A stretch of 64,000 nucleotides of DNA from Cycas panzhihuaensis (lineage: Eukaryota; Cycadophyta), in the NCBI GenBank assembly GCA_023213395.1, contig CM041465.1, positions 166,105,741 to 166,169,740 on the forward strand, given 5' to 3'. Position 1 is the stretch's first letter, and each line of letters opens with the position of its first letter. Position numbers and translations under genes: made by a program. This document shows positions 23,119 to 32,530 of this stretch, piece after piece. Below the pieces are notes generated by a model. The model was not told the origin of the DNA, made no database searches, and saw only the letters and a list, made by a program, of their open reading frames with translations.

Positions 23119-24319
23119 GCAGTTATCGCAGTGGATAACCATGAGAATGTCGGCATGGCTATGCTGAGCTACATTGAGATGATGTCCTGAGGGGACAAGG
23201 AGATTTCTTGAGGTGTGGCTGTCTGAGGCCTTAAAGACACCTCAATTTGTATCAGATCAGAGACTCTTAGTCGACATAGTGTCACACTGGGATCGGAGGA
23301 GGTACGTGTTCCACTTGCCTCAGGTAGGAGATGTGACAGTGACGCTAAGGGATATCCGACGTATTTTGGGAGTACCCGGTATCGGGAGGCGGTGACATTG
23401 GGAGCCTTTGCAATCGAGGCAACACACAGAGAGGCAGCCACTTTCTTCATAGGGGCTGACAGGTGGGAGCGGAGAGGAGTTCCTCTCCAAACGATGGTGA
23501 TGTCTAGGATTCCTCGGGTGAGGAAACTCATTACACTATGCATTCTGTTCTAGGTTTCTGAGAAACAGAATTATAGAGAGATCCTCGGAGGATGGATGGA
23601 TGCAGTGCGCCGCTGTGAAGTCGATGAGAGGATGGACTGGGCCACGATGATAGCGGCGAACCTCATCGCATAGCTCGACGCTATCAGAGTAGCAGGAAAG
23701 AGAGGAATATCTTACAGCACGTTGCTCCAGTGCTAGTTCTTCAATCACTTCGTGGTAGTGGCACCAGCGGGGGGACCACACACCATAGTAGAGTGGGCCC
23801 CGATGGTCCACAGATGGCAGACTCGACTGAGGTGGACAAAGGACCAATCCCATGTACAACGATCAGTGGAGGTGACATCGTTGGACCTCCTCACCATAAC
23901 GGACTGTGTGGCAGATCCATACAGGACGGTGAGGTGGGACAGCGATGATGAGGCAGGCGGAGGAGGAGCGCTCCTAGACGACGATGACGATGACGACGCC
24001 AATGGAGGAGATGGGACCAACCCATCATGACCTACGGGAGAGGCAGGTCCATCAGGGTCAGCAGGAGGAGCAGTGGGACCATCTGGGACTACTGGAAGGG
24101 AGGCAGGCCCATCAGGGGCAACTGAGGAGAGCAGGGGGTCGGTGACTAGGGCTCGCAGGCTACGGATTATGAGGAGATCTGGAGAGACGAGAGTTGAGCT
24201 GATCCCTGTGAGGAGAGAGGCCCAGGCAGAGGAGGTTTCTGAGGATTAGGTACCAGCAGCTGGTGGAGAGCCAAGAGGAGAGGATGTCGCACGAGCAGAG
24301 GAGTCGGCGGCCATGGTAG

Positions 24320-24430
24320 GTGAGGCCTAACCATTTCCTTAGTCGTTCGACAGCTAGGTAGATATTTGATTTGATTTTACCATGGTATGCAGTGGGATAT
24401 TTACTGACACACGGCATGTTGCGTTGGCAA
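24320..24430 (+). other. Predicted intron 2 of antisense gene in B (111 bp)
   Basis: The donor is GTAG|GTGAGG. The acceptor position, by alignment to C (TTTGTAG|GTACC), reads TTGGCAA|GTACT, so the B acceptor AG is mutated to AA. The length equals that of C (61244-61354). Confidence 0.6.
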
Positions 24431-25040
24431 GTACTATAGAGTTCAGGAGACTAGTAGAGGCCAATGTGAGGGAGATATTCCCTTAGGTATATGCAGAGGG
24501 GCAACCGCCCATCCACGCAGAGGATGCGCCTAGATCGGCAGGTACTCATATGGAGGCATTCATCCTGTTGGTGAGGGCAAGAGACATCTGGGCTGCGGAG
24601 TCCTAAGAGCACATAACTTTTAGAGACAGATGCAGCGAGAGCTCGATGAGGCCATGGGTGAGTGAGACGCGCTACGTAGATGGGTCCAGGCTCTAGAGGC
24701 TTAGGGAGGAGCAGGTGGAGATGCAGGTAGCATGGTCCAGATAGTAGTACTGGAGGAGCATCTCAGGGCAACAAAGGAAAGATTCCAGAGTATGGAGGAG
24801 GGACTCCGGGGAGAGAGGGATCATATCCAGGCTTGATACGATCAGCTAGTAGACCAAGTGGTGTCGAGGTTGAGCAGGAGCAAGACGTATACTCATACAG
24901 CAGCGATGACCCCAAGATGGCCACGCGATGAGGGGAGCGAGGCAGGTAGCTCACGGAGGCCCAGGAGGAGCCTCAGAGGGATGTGGTCCTCAAGAGAGGG
25001 GTCACACAGGCCGGGAGATGGTACCCTAGGAGCGGGGTAG

Positions 25041-25690
25041 CAGTAGTGTAGGAGATATGCATTTGATTTTGACAGGGGAAAGCACGGGCCTCCAGGGGGT
25101 CATATATGGACTCACATGATTGTACCCCTCCTGCAAGGACACCGGCTTCCCATATATATGATGTAACATATGATTTTGATGTATATATATACGAGGTAAT
25201 TGGTACCCCACTTTGGTATGAGATGATGTGTATATCATGTGGTAGATAGCATGTATGCTTTCTTTTGTATGTTGTAAATGTTTTGTTGTAAGTATTTTGT
25301 TGTATGATGCACATATTTCCTTCCATATGTGGCTATATGTCTAACAGGAGCACACACATCCATCGTGAGTAAAGGTGATAGAGAGGTGTGAGGTTAGAAA
25401 TAGAGCGACATACACGTCCACAGAGGAGCATAGTGGAATATGCGAAGGAAATAGTAGGCAAGAGAGAGGAGTAATGGTACTCCAAAGCGTCGTCCTAACT
25501 GGGGGATGCCCAAATAGGAAGACAAAAGTTCCTGAGAGGAAACGGGAACACGGGTTCCACGGAAGGAACCAGAAGGAAGAGGAAGAAGCCACCTTAAATT
25601 GCCATTCTACCTGTGGTTGGGATGAATAGGAACAATTTAAGATGGTAATTTAGGCTTGTTTCGGAGCGTGGAGAAGGGGTTGCCGAAAGA
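25041..25690. other. Spacer after integrase of B (3' part of antisense transcript)
   Basis: It contains a conserved TTTTGACAG|GGGAAAGCACGG acceptor-like site at 25057-25080 (C: TTTTGGCAG|GGGAAAGCACGG near 61507-61525), and an AACTGGGGGATGCCCAAATAG word shared with C. These fit a last exon or 3' UTR of the antisense gene. No gypsy domain is present. Confidence 0.45.
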
Positions 25691-26911
25691 TCATGCATAA
25701 AACTTTTTAAGGAATTTCCCGTTGACTGCCTTCTTGAATTCTAGGCCTTCCAAGGTAGCGATCCTATAAGCGCCGTTGTCGAGGCTTTCGAGAACGACAA
25801 AGGGACCTACCCATTTGGGCCCAAATTTGGTCAGACAATCGTAGAGGTATTCCAACTTGAGGACATGGTCCCCAGGGCATAAAGGATGGGCATGAAGGCG
25901 TTTATCATGAGTCCTTTATAGGCAGGCTTTCGAAGCGAGATTCACTTGATAAGCCATTAAGCGCCTCTCATCTAGGGCTTCGAGATCCAGGAGGCGAGCC
26001 TGGCGGATAGACTTCTCATCGATGAGACCTCAAAGAGAAACCCGTAGAGAGGGGATCTCCACTTTCAGTGGGAGTACCACCTCGGTTCTGTAGACTAAAG
26101 AGAATGGAGTCATTCCAATAGCCGTGCAGATAGAAGTGTGATAGGCCCACAGGGCGGAAGGGAGTTAGAGGTGCCAATCTCTTTGTGATTGTGCGATGGT
26201 CTTCTTTAGAATGTTGACAAGGGTTTTGTTAAAGGATTCAACTTGTCTGTTTGCCTGGGGGTAATAAGGAGATGAGGTCTTATGTGAGATCTTGAATTTC
26301 TCGCAAAGCTCATCCATTTCCTTGTTACAAAAGGAGGTTCCATTATCTATAATTAGGACGTTTGGAATCCTGAAATGGTAAACAATGTGCTGGTAGACAA
26401 AGGTGGTTATCGTCTTACCAGGCGTGGTGGACAAGGGGATTGCCTCTGCCCATTTGGTGAAATACTCAGTAGCAGTTAAGATGTATTTATGTTACATAGA
26501 AGAAGGTGGCGATATAGCACCAATGAGGTCTAAACCCCATTGAGAAAAGGGCCACGGAGATATGACGGGGTGCAAGGCCTCGGAAGGCATATGAGAGATA
26601 TTGGCGTGCTCTTGGCATCGCCGACATCTAAGGGCATAGGCATGGGCATCTTTGAAAGGGGATAGCCAGTAATAACCCATGCAGAGGATCCTTTGGGCCA
26701 TGGATTGGCCCCCAAAGTGGCCCCCATAAATGCCATGATGGCATTCGCGGAGTATTTGGTCCGCTTCGTCAAAAGCGATGCAATGAAGCAGGACCCCATC
26801 GAAGGATCTCTTGTACAACACTTCGTCTACGAGGAAGTATTGTCTAGCGATGGCGCGAATGCATGACCTAACTTTGTTGCTAGTTTCAGGGTGATATTCC
26901 TGCTGAGTCAA
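25691..26911 (-). pseudogene. Element B integrase
   Basis: Integrase inserts the DNA copy into the genome. The HHCC zinc motif is visible (HHGIYGGHFG, then CRRCQ). The catalytic core has WGLDLIGAI (first Asp), IIDNGTSF (second Asp) and ANRQVESFNKTL (Glu), so the DDE triad is intact. The C-terminal module (MTPFSLVYRTEVVLPL, ALDERRLMAYQVN, HPLCPGDHVLKLEYLYD, KWVGPFVVLESLDNGAYRI) ends in KKFYA. No chromodomain follows, as expected for non-chromovirus Tat elements. Stops at 26492 and 26165 and two more in the C-terminal module inactivate it. Confidence 0.88.
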
Positions 26912-26968
26912 ATATCACGCAATGTCGCCATACCACTCATTATCAGCAAGCAAGTAAGGGGAAGTTCC

Positions 26969-27559
26969 CTAAACGGTCAGAATAGACTCGTCAGGGAGAG
27001 AGTTATCAACGTGAATGCCACTCGTGTTGGGAATGGCAGCATCAGCTAACTGTTCTGCCACTATCATTCCCTTCTTCGACTTTCTGCTAATGACTTGGAA
27101 ATCGAACTCTTGAAGCAGGATGACCCAACGACCTGCCCTACCTGTCAAGTCTAAACGAGTAAGCAAATAATACAAGGGATCGAATTGCACGATCACCTTG
27201 GTAGTATTGTCGAGCAAGTAATGCCTGAACTTCTTGCTCGCATAGACTAAGGAGAGGCATTCCTTCTCGGCAGGAGGATAGTTTAGCTCAGTAGCCACGA
27301 GGGTGCGACTGATGAAATAGATTGCCCTCTGGGTTCCCGAATCATCCTCCTGCACGAGCATTGTGCCCAGGGATTTATCAATTGTCGAGGTGTACAAAAT
27401 GAAGGGCCTATCGAAGCGAGGAGGCGCCAATGCAGGAGCAGAAATGAAAGCTTCCTTGAGTCCTACAAAGGCTTGTTGGGTCTTGTCAGACCAAACAAAT
27501 GGGGCTCCTTTCTTCAATAGGTTGGTAAGAGGTTTGGTGTTTATGGCAAAGTCTACCAA
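26969..27559 (-). pseudogene. Element B first RNase H
   Basis: This is the RNase H that follows RT in all gypsy elements. The palm connection (HFLVDFAINTKPLTNLLKKG) and WSDKTQQAF lead into the RNase H fold. The position normally occupied by the first catalytic Asp (TDAS type) reads YTSTIDKSLG in B and YTLAIDESLG in C, so the usual Asp is missing in both. EKECLSL keeps the Glu. The third motif reads VQFDPLYYLL instead of TDH. Weakening of this domain is expected in dual-RNase H elements, where the second RNase H may take over. Confidence 0.78.
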
Positions 27560-27601
27560 AAAATGCCTAAGGAAACCAAGCCTACTTAAAAACGACTTGA
27601 T

Positions 27602-28477
27602 CTATCGTTGGGTTCTGGGAGGCAACATGTCAAGGATCGCCTTGACTTTTTCTGGGTCGATTTGGATTCCTTGTTGTGACATAAGGAAACCCAAGAGTTT
27701 GCCTGAAGTGACAGCAAATATGTATTTAAGCGGGTTTAAACTGACGTGATACTTGCGGCATCGTGTGAAGATGGCTCGCAAGTCGGAGGGATGATGGGCC
27801 CTAGTGTGCGAAAGACCCATCATATCGTCCATGAAGACCTCCAACGCGTTGTTGATGAGGTCATGGAAAATAAAATGCATGGCTCTCTGATAGGTAGCCC
27901 CTGCATTCTTAAGACCAAAGGGCATTGCCTTATAGGAAAAGGTACCCCACGGTGTAGTGAAGGCTGTCTTGTGGCAGTCTTCAAGAGAAATCTGGATTTG
28001 GTTATAGCCGGAGAAGCCATCCATTAAGGACATGACTTCGAATTTAGCCGTACGATCGATTATTTGATTGATAAATGGGAGAGGAAAGTTGTCCTTAGGA
28101 CAAGCATTGTTTATGTCACGGAAGTCGACACATATGCGAATGGTCCCATTCTTTTTGGTAACAGGAATGATGTTCGATACCCACTTGGGGTAGTCGATGG
28201 AGGAGATAAGTCCCGTATCCAAAAGCTTCTCAACCTCCATCTTAACAGCAGCTGAAAGCTTCAGGCAAAGGGGATGTTGCTTTTGATGCACAGGGCGAGC
28301 ATCAGGAATAATCGTAAGGTTGTGCGTGACGATGGAGGGGTCGATTCCCTTCATGTCGGAATAGTCCCATGCGAACACGTCGCAGAATTCCTGGAATAGA
28401 AGGGAGTATTCCCTTACTTCATCAGGAGTACATTCTGCCCCTACCTTAATGATCTTGCCTAGGGCAAGGACTATGTC
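27602..28477 (-). pseudogene. Element B reverse transcriptase
   Basis: RT copies element RNA into DNA. Motifs in order: VEKLLDTGLISSIDYPKWVSN, CVDFRDINNACPKDNFPLP, MDGFSGYNQI, KTAFTTPWGTFSYKAMPFGL, and FMDDMM with the catalytic Asp pair at 27824-27835. It then has LSHTRAHHPSDLRAIF and LGFLMSQQGIQIDPEKV. All catalytic Asp residues are present; stops at 28478 and 27602 bracket the domain. It is similar to the C copy, whose RT lies outside the window. Confidence 0.88.
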
Positions 28478-29284
28478 CTAGGTTGCCCCCATACACATAG
28501 CATTCCCCTCCTCGAAATAAAGGGGGGAAAGATCAATAGGAAGAGAGGAACCGAAAGAAGGGATCGGGTTGGCTAGTGTAGACCCAATCGCTAGAATCTT
28601 CTGGTGGCCAAGATTATGGTGACCAGAAGGTAAACTGGGCGTGGAGCCTACTACGTGCTCTAGCAAAGCCTCATCATCCTCGAAGTAGTCTACCCCGTGG
28701 ATAACCTGACTTCGAATGGATGAGGTGCAGGATGGCATGGGAGCGATAGGACCGGTATGGCCTGTAAGTTGCCCAACATCCCTAAGGGACTCTAAGGGAG
28801 AGTTAAGGAAATATCCCTCATAAAAAGCAAGAGGGAAGCTCTCAACACTATCACTCGAGGAAGGTGATGGAAAGGGAGAACCAGGAATCTGCCAGTCAAC
28901 AGTAGTAATGGTGTGTGATACGGTAGAGTGATCAGGCTCTGTGATAAAAGGAGTCCTAGGTGGAGACCTAGAATGAGAAAAGTACCCCCCACCAGCGCGA
29001 AGGAAGGAAATAGAATGAGGAAGGTCCTCATCCTCACTATGGGACCCATCGCCATCAAACATGGCGAGGTATCCATAGCTTCCGATGCCAATGGGGGCAA
29101 AATGCGTTAACTCAAAAGAAGAAGATATAGGATCTTCTTCATGGTAAGAGGAATCGGGGATTCCGATGGAGCAGGCTGAGGCATAATCAGAAGGGTGTTT
29201 GCTTCCCTTCGTATGACCATGGCTCGCTTGGGTGGAAGGTCTAGTTTATTTAGCAAGCGATCGCTCACAGGAGATAACTTTCAT

Positions 29285-29600
29285 TTATCCATTATGGACA
29301 AATTTAAGTTGCCCCCAATGGGTGGAACACACAGCTCCCATTTGGTCAAGCCATGGTCGACCTAGAAGGAGGTTGTAATCAATGTCAACATCGAGGATAA
29401 CGATGTTGGTAAGGACAGTCTTATCCTCGAGAGTAAGAGGTATTGAGACAGATCCCAGGGGAGTCTTCTCGCTACCGTCGTAACCCTGACATCTCCATGG
29501 AATGGGTTCCAAGGCAGAAATGCCAAGCTCTTATATGACACACAAGAGCATGGCATTAATGGAAGAACCCTTGTCCATGATGGTTCTTCACAATGTGCAA
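29285..29600 (-). pseudogene. Element B aspartic protease
   Basis: The retropepsin-like domain cleaves the polyprotein. The active-site motif reads MDKGSSINA in place of the usual D-S/T-G with hydrophobic flanks. A-fwd has DEGSSINII, so this family uses D-x-G-S-S. Downstream are GSVSIPLTLEDKTVL, DVDIDYNLLLGRPWLDQMGA and the end at KFVHNG. One stop lies just after the active site. Confidence 0.75.
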
Positions 29601-29869
29601 TCAGGAGTATCTATGGTAATTATGAAAGGGAAGTTCCATTGGCGTTCCCTTCCACTGGCTGGGAGAAGATCTCTGAGATCGAAGGAGATGACGGGTTTGC
29701 AACTTTGGGTTGTGCCCAAAGTATGAACAGGCACGTCATTCAATCCTAAAGCTTCTAAGAGGAGCGTTCATTACTCGGGGCAGCTTCTTAAGATGTCTAT
29801 GATAGACATCCTGGTAGCCACGATAAGAAGCTCTTCAACCAAAGAGAAAGGCTTACCCCTCCCTGTGGG

Positions 29870-32359
29870 TTAGGTAAGGGCTCTCCTAAAGTCGAAGCGA
29901 CTAGGGTAGATGGGAATGCTCTTGGGAAGCGCAAGAATCTCTGGAGGAACAGCTTCTAGAGGAGGACCAAGTTGTGAGGTAGATGCAGAGGCACCAGTTG
30001 CCTCTTTCATGGCTTGAGACTGGGTCAAAGCGTAAAGGGGAGTGGTCTCAAGCATCTGGATCACCTTCTTTCCCTTGTTATGGGACTGCGAAGGCGAAGG
30101 AGCACGGCAGTCAGGGGAGCGCAAAGAGGAAGATGAACCTCGCGCACCCTTCCCTCTACCATGCGAAGGGCGAGAATCAGGGGATCTACCCCGATTCCGG
30201 TTGTTTTTTTGTTGAACATTACAATCATGCTCCCCATATTTAGGGAATGGATCCCTATGAATGGGTTGATCGAGATTGGGCCTCGATGCCCATCTGGGAG
30301 ACAAATCGAGTGGCAGGGCATCACGTGCATGTTACGCCCGACAATACGAATCATCGTGAAAACATTCCCCATGGATGGAACACCACCTCTTCTCAAGGGG
30401 AGCATCGACTCCCCTCGCTTGAGAAGGTTAGGTGCTACCCCCTTTGGGAGGAACGACATGAGAGGCTTGCTGAATCAGTTTATGGGAAGTTGGCGATGAA
30501 GGGGTTTGGAGTTTAAGCTCCTTCATCGTGCGCTCGAATGAGCATATAGCGGAAGTAAGGGGGTCTAAAGTCCTCTCGGTAGGATGAAAGGTAGACCTTG
30601 TAGGTTGCGAAGGTTTGGTTTCCTTCACTCAGGGAGGTGCCTCACGATGTTGTGAAGGCTTAAGAGGTTTCTTGAGTCTGGCTTGGATCTCAATAGCCTC
30701 TAACGCCAAGCACTTCGTGATCATAGAGTTGCATGTGGTTGCCCCTATCTTGAAGACTTCCACATGCACTTCGGGACAAAGTGCATTGACGAAGAGATCT
30801 CTCTTCAACTCCTCGGGTAACGTGGCCTTGGTGGAGTGAAGGAGATCATGGAATTGCCTCACAAAGTCACGATTCATTTCATCATGACCTTGTTTGAGCA
30901 AAAGGAGAGCTTTCATTCCGCTCTCGAATGGACGGGCTACGTCAAAATAATTGACGAATTCGTCCACCAATTGCTAGAATGAATAAATGGAGTGGGTAGG
31001 GAGACGGTAGAACCATTTAAGGGTGTCACCCTACAAGGATCGTGGAAATAGCTTCATTAGGATGTGGTCATAAGCCCAGTAGTCTATGCATGCCATAGAG
31101 AAACTACGAACATGCTCAGCTAGGTCTTGCGACGAAGTCCCGTCGAATTTGGGAACTTCAAGAGGGTGAGGCGGCAGATTAGTTCTTAACGCCTCAACGG
31201 ATAATGATGTCGACCTATAGTCCATGAAGGGACGTGTCCTTACATGGACCAAAGGATTGACGAATGGTAAAGAAACAGGAATGGATGGGCGTGGTAAACC
31301 CATCCCTCCTTGGGGAAATACCTCTTGTTGGAAGGGGGGTTATGGATAAATGACTTGGAAGGGAGGCATGCTTCCTTGCGAAGGCATGGCGAGAGGAGTT
31401 GCGCTGGATGGCAGAAATGAAGGGCGCGGGACTAGATTCTGCCCATATGGGCCATCCGTAGGTGGTGCAACCCCGTATGGGTGTAACGGGTCCACTCCAT
31501 AACCTGGAAGATGGTTCCCCCTACCGTGCCCCCAAGGTTGAGATGTGTAACCTGGGGGCAAGTAAAGGGAAGGACCACCGGATGGGTTTTGGACATAAGT
31601 GGGAGTGGGTCCTACATAGTTGGTAGTAGTAGCACTAGTAGGACCTCTAGGCCTATTAGGAAATGCATGTGCCATGTTGGAAGGTGGCACATTCATTTGA
31701 CTCGGGAACGGTATACTAACCCCAAGTTGGGGAAAGGACACACCGTGAACAGGTCCTGAAGAAGCAGAACTACGGCTAGGAATAGATGGTGTAACACTTG
31801 TCCTAGAAGTGGGTGTGGACACGGCATGGGATGAGTGCACATGGGTGGAAGGATCATTTGTTGTAGGAGGCGTAGGTACAGATGAAGAAGGCGCTATACC
31901 GCGTAAAACTTCTTCAAACCACCTGGGACGTGGTTGATGGCGAGTTGCTCGAAAGTACTCGCTGAACGCTTCAACCACATCGGCAGGAGGGATATCCTCG
32001 TAGCCATACGAGGTCGATGGGATCTCAAATGTCGAGGACCCCTCAGGGCACTCCTCATAAGACTTACCAATCAGATGGTGAGTCTCGTGAAGAGGCGAAC
32101 CTTCTACTGCATAAGCATAAGGATGAAGGTCAGAATGGTGAAACTGGTCACCCGAATAATAGATGGGATTATCACCCTCGTGGGTGGATCCTGGAACGGA
32201 CGTGGGAAAATCTTGAGTTCCTGAGACCATGGTATGGTAGGCCCAATTGGAATGGTAACCTTCCATTGTCGAATCAGAATCTGACGACGGAAGGGAATAA
32301 TACGATGGGTCTTCCAACAATGGTGGTAGACCTCGCAAGCGACGTGAGAAACGTCGCAT
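29870..32359 (-). pseudogene. Element B gag region
   Basis: This is the structural protein region. The N-terminal part (32359-31340) is 339 residues of low-complexity, Pro/Ser/His/Tyr/Gly-rich sequence with MRRFSRRLRGLPPLLEDPSYY at the start. The capsid part (31303-30629) has KFDGTSSQDLAEHVRSF, ACIDYWAYDH, LVDEFVNYFDVARPFESGMK and RDFVRQFHDLL. The C-terminal part (30304-29870) is rich in Arg, Ser and Gly (RGRSPDSRPSHGRGKG) and could bind nucleic acid. No CCHC zinc knuckle is visible. Stops lie at 31340, 31031, in the interval before 30970, and at 30629. Confidence 0.8.
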
Positions 32360-32511
32360 GCAACGCCTTCATGAACGTTGTTAGAAGAGAGCAAAAAGGG
32401 GATGAAATAGATATGTTGGGGGCTGCCCAACTGAAAAGCAAGATAAGAAAGCTAACTAAAAGCAAGAACACTAACGGGAAAGGGAAGCGAGACTAGTTCC
32501 CTTACTGGCAG

Positions 32512-32530
32512 TCCCTAGTATGGTTGCCAG
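32512..32530 (-). promoter_or_regulatory. Primer-binding site of element B
   Basis: On the minus strand CTGGCAACCATACTAGGGA starts immediately after the 5' LTR end GTTTCA. It matches the A-fwd site at 1583-1600 at most positions. The tRNA was not identified. Confidence 0.7.

Larger units (their letters stand above)
22613..25040 (+). pseudogene. Antisense plant-mobile-domain-like gene in element B
   Basis: This is a spliced gene on the strand opposite to gag-pol, between integrase and aRH. Exon 1 (22613-22636) codes eight residues, and a 482-bp intron follows. Exon 2 (23119-24319) holds the PMD hallmark: HWDRRRYVFHLPQVGD, then TVTLRDIRRILGVPG. It continues with GGWMDAVRRCEVDERMDW, GISYSTLL, APAGGPHTIVEWAPM and an acidic run (Asp-rich) with Gly/Pro/Ala-rich repeats. 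Exon 3 (from 24431) has VREIFPQVYAEGQPPIHAED and a charged, probably coiled tail. Frameshifts near 23190 and 23390 and several stops inactivate it. PMD proteins are plant-specific, include MAIN/MAIL1, and are known from transposons; the function inside this element is unknown. A fourth exon starting near 25057 is possible. Confidence 0.72.
25691..32359 (-). pseudogene. gag-pol: Element B gag-pol, one frame of ~2,220 codons broken only by stops
   Basis: From the ATG at 32359 to the stop after KFYA at 25691 every recognisable domain lies in the same frame, with about fifteen in-frame stops and no detected frameshift. Many stops fit C-to-T change at Gln or Arg codons. Order: gag (to ~29870), protease, an acidic Ser/Pro-rich linker (29062-28480), RT, RNase H and integrase. 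A single continuous gag-pol frame is unusual against the frameshift or stop-suppression arrangements of many retroelements. The start was chosen because it lies about 170 bp after the primer site and opens a long frame whose beginning resembles A-fwd gag. Now inactive. Confidence 0.88.

Noticed and set aside
27363-28255. Plus-strand open frames opposite RT and RNase H of B
   Set aside because: They have no domain match, and the minus-strand frame contains all RT motifs.
31511-32496. Plus-strand open frames opposite gag of B
   Set aside because: They are shadows of the minus-strand gag frame, which is supported by similarity to A-fwd gag and by its position after the primer site.
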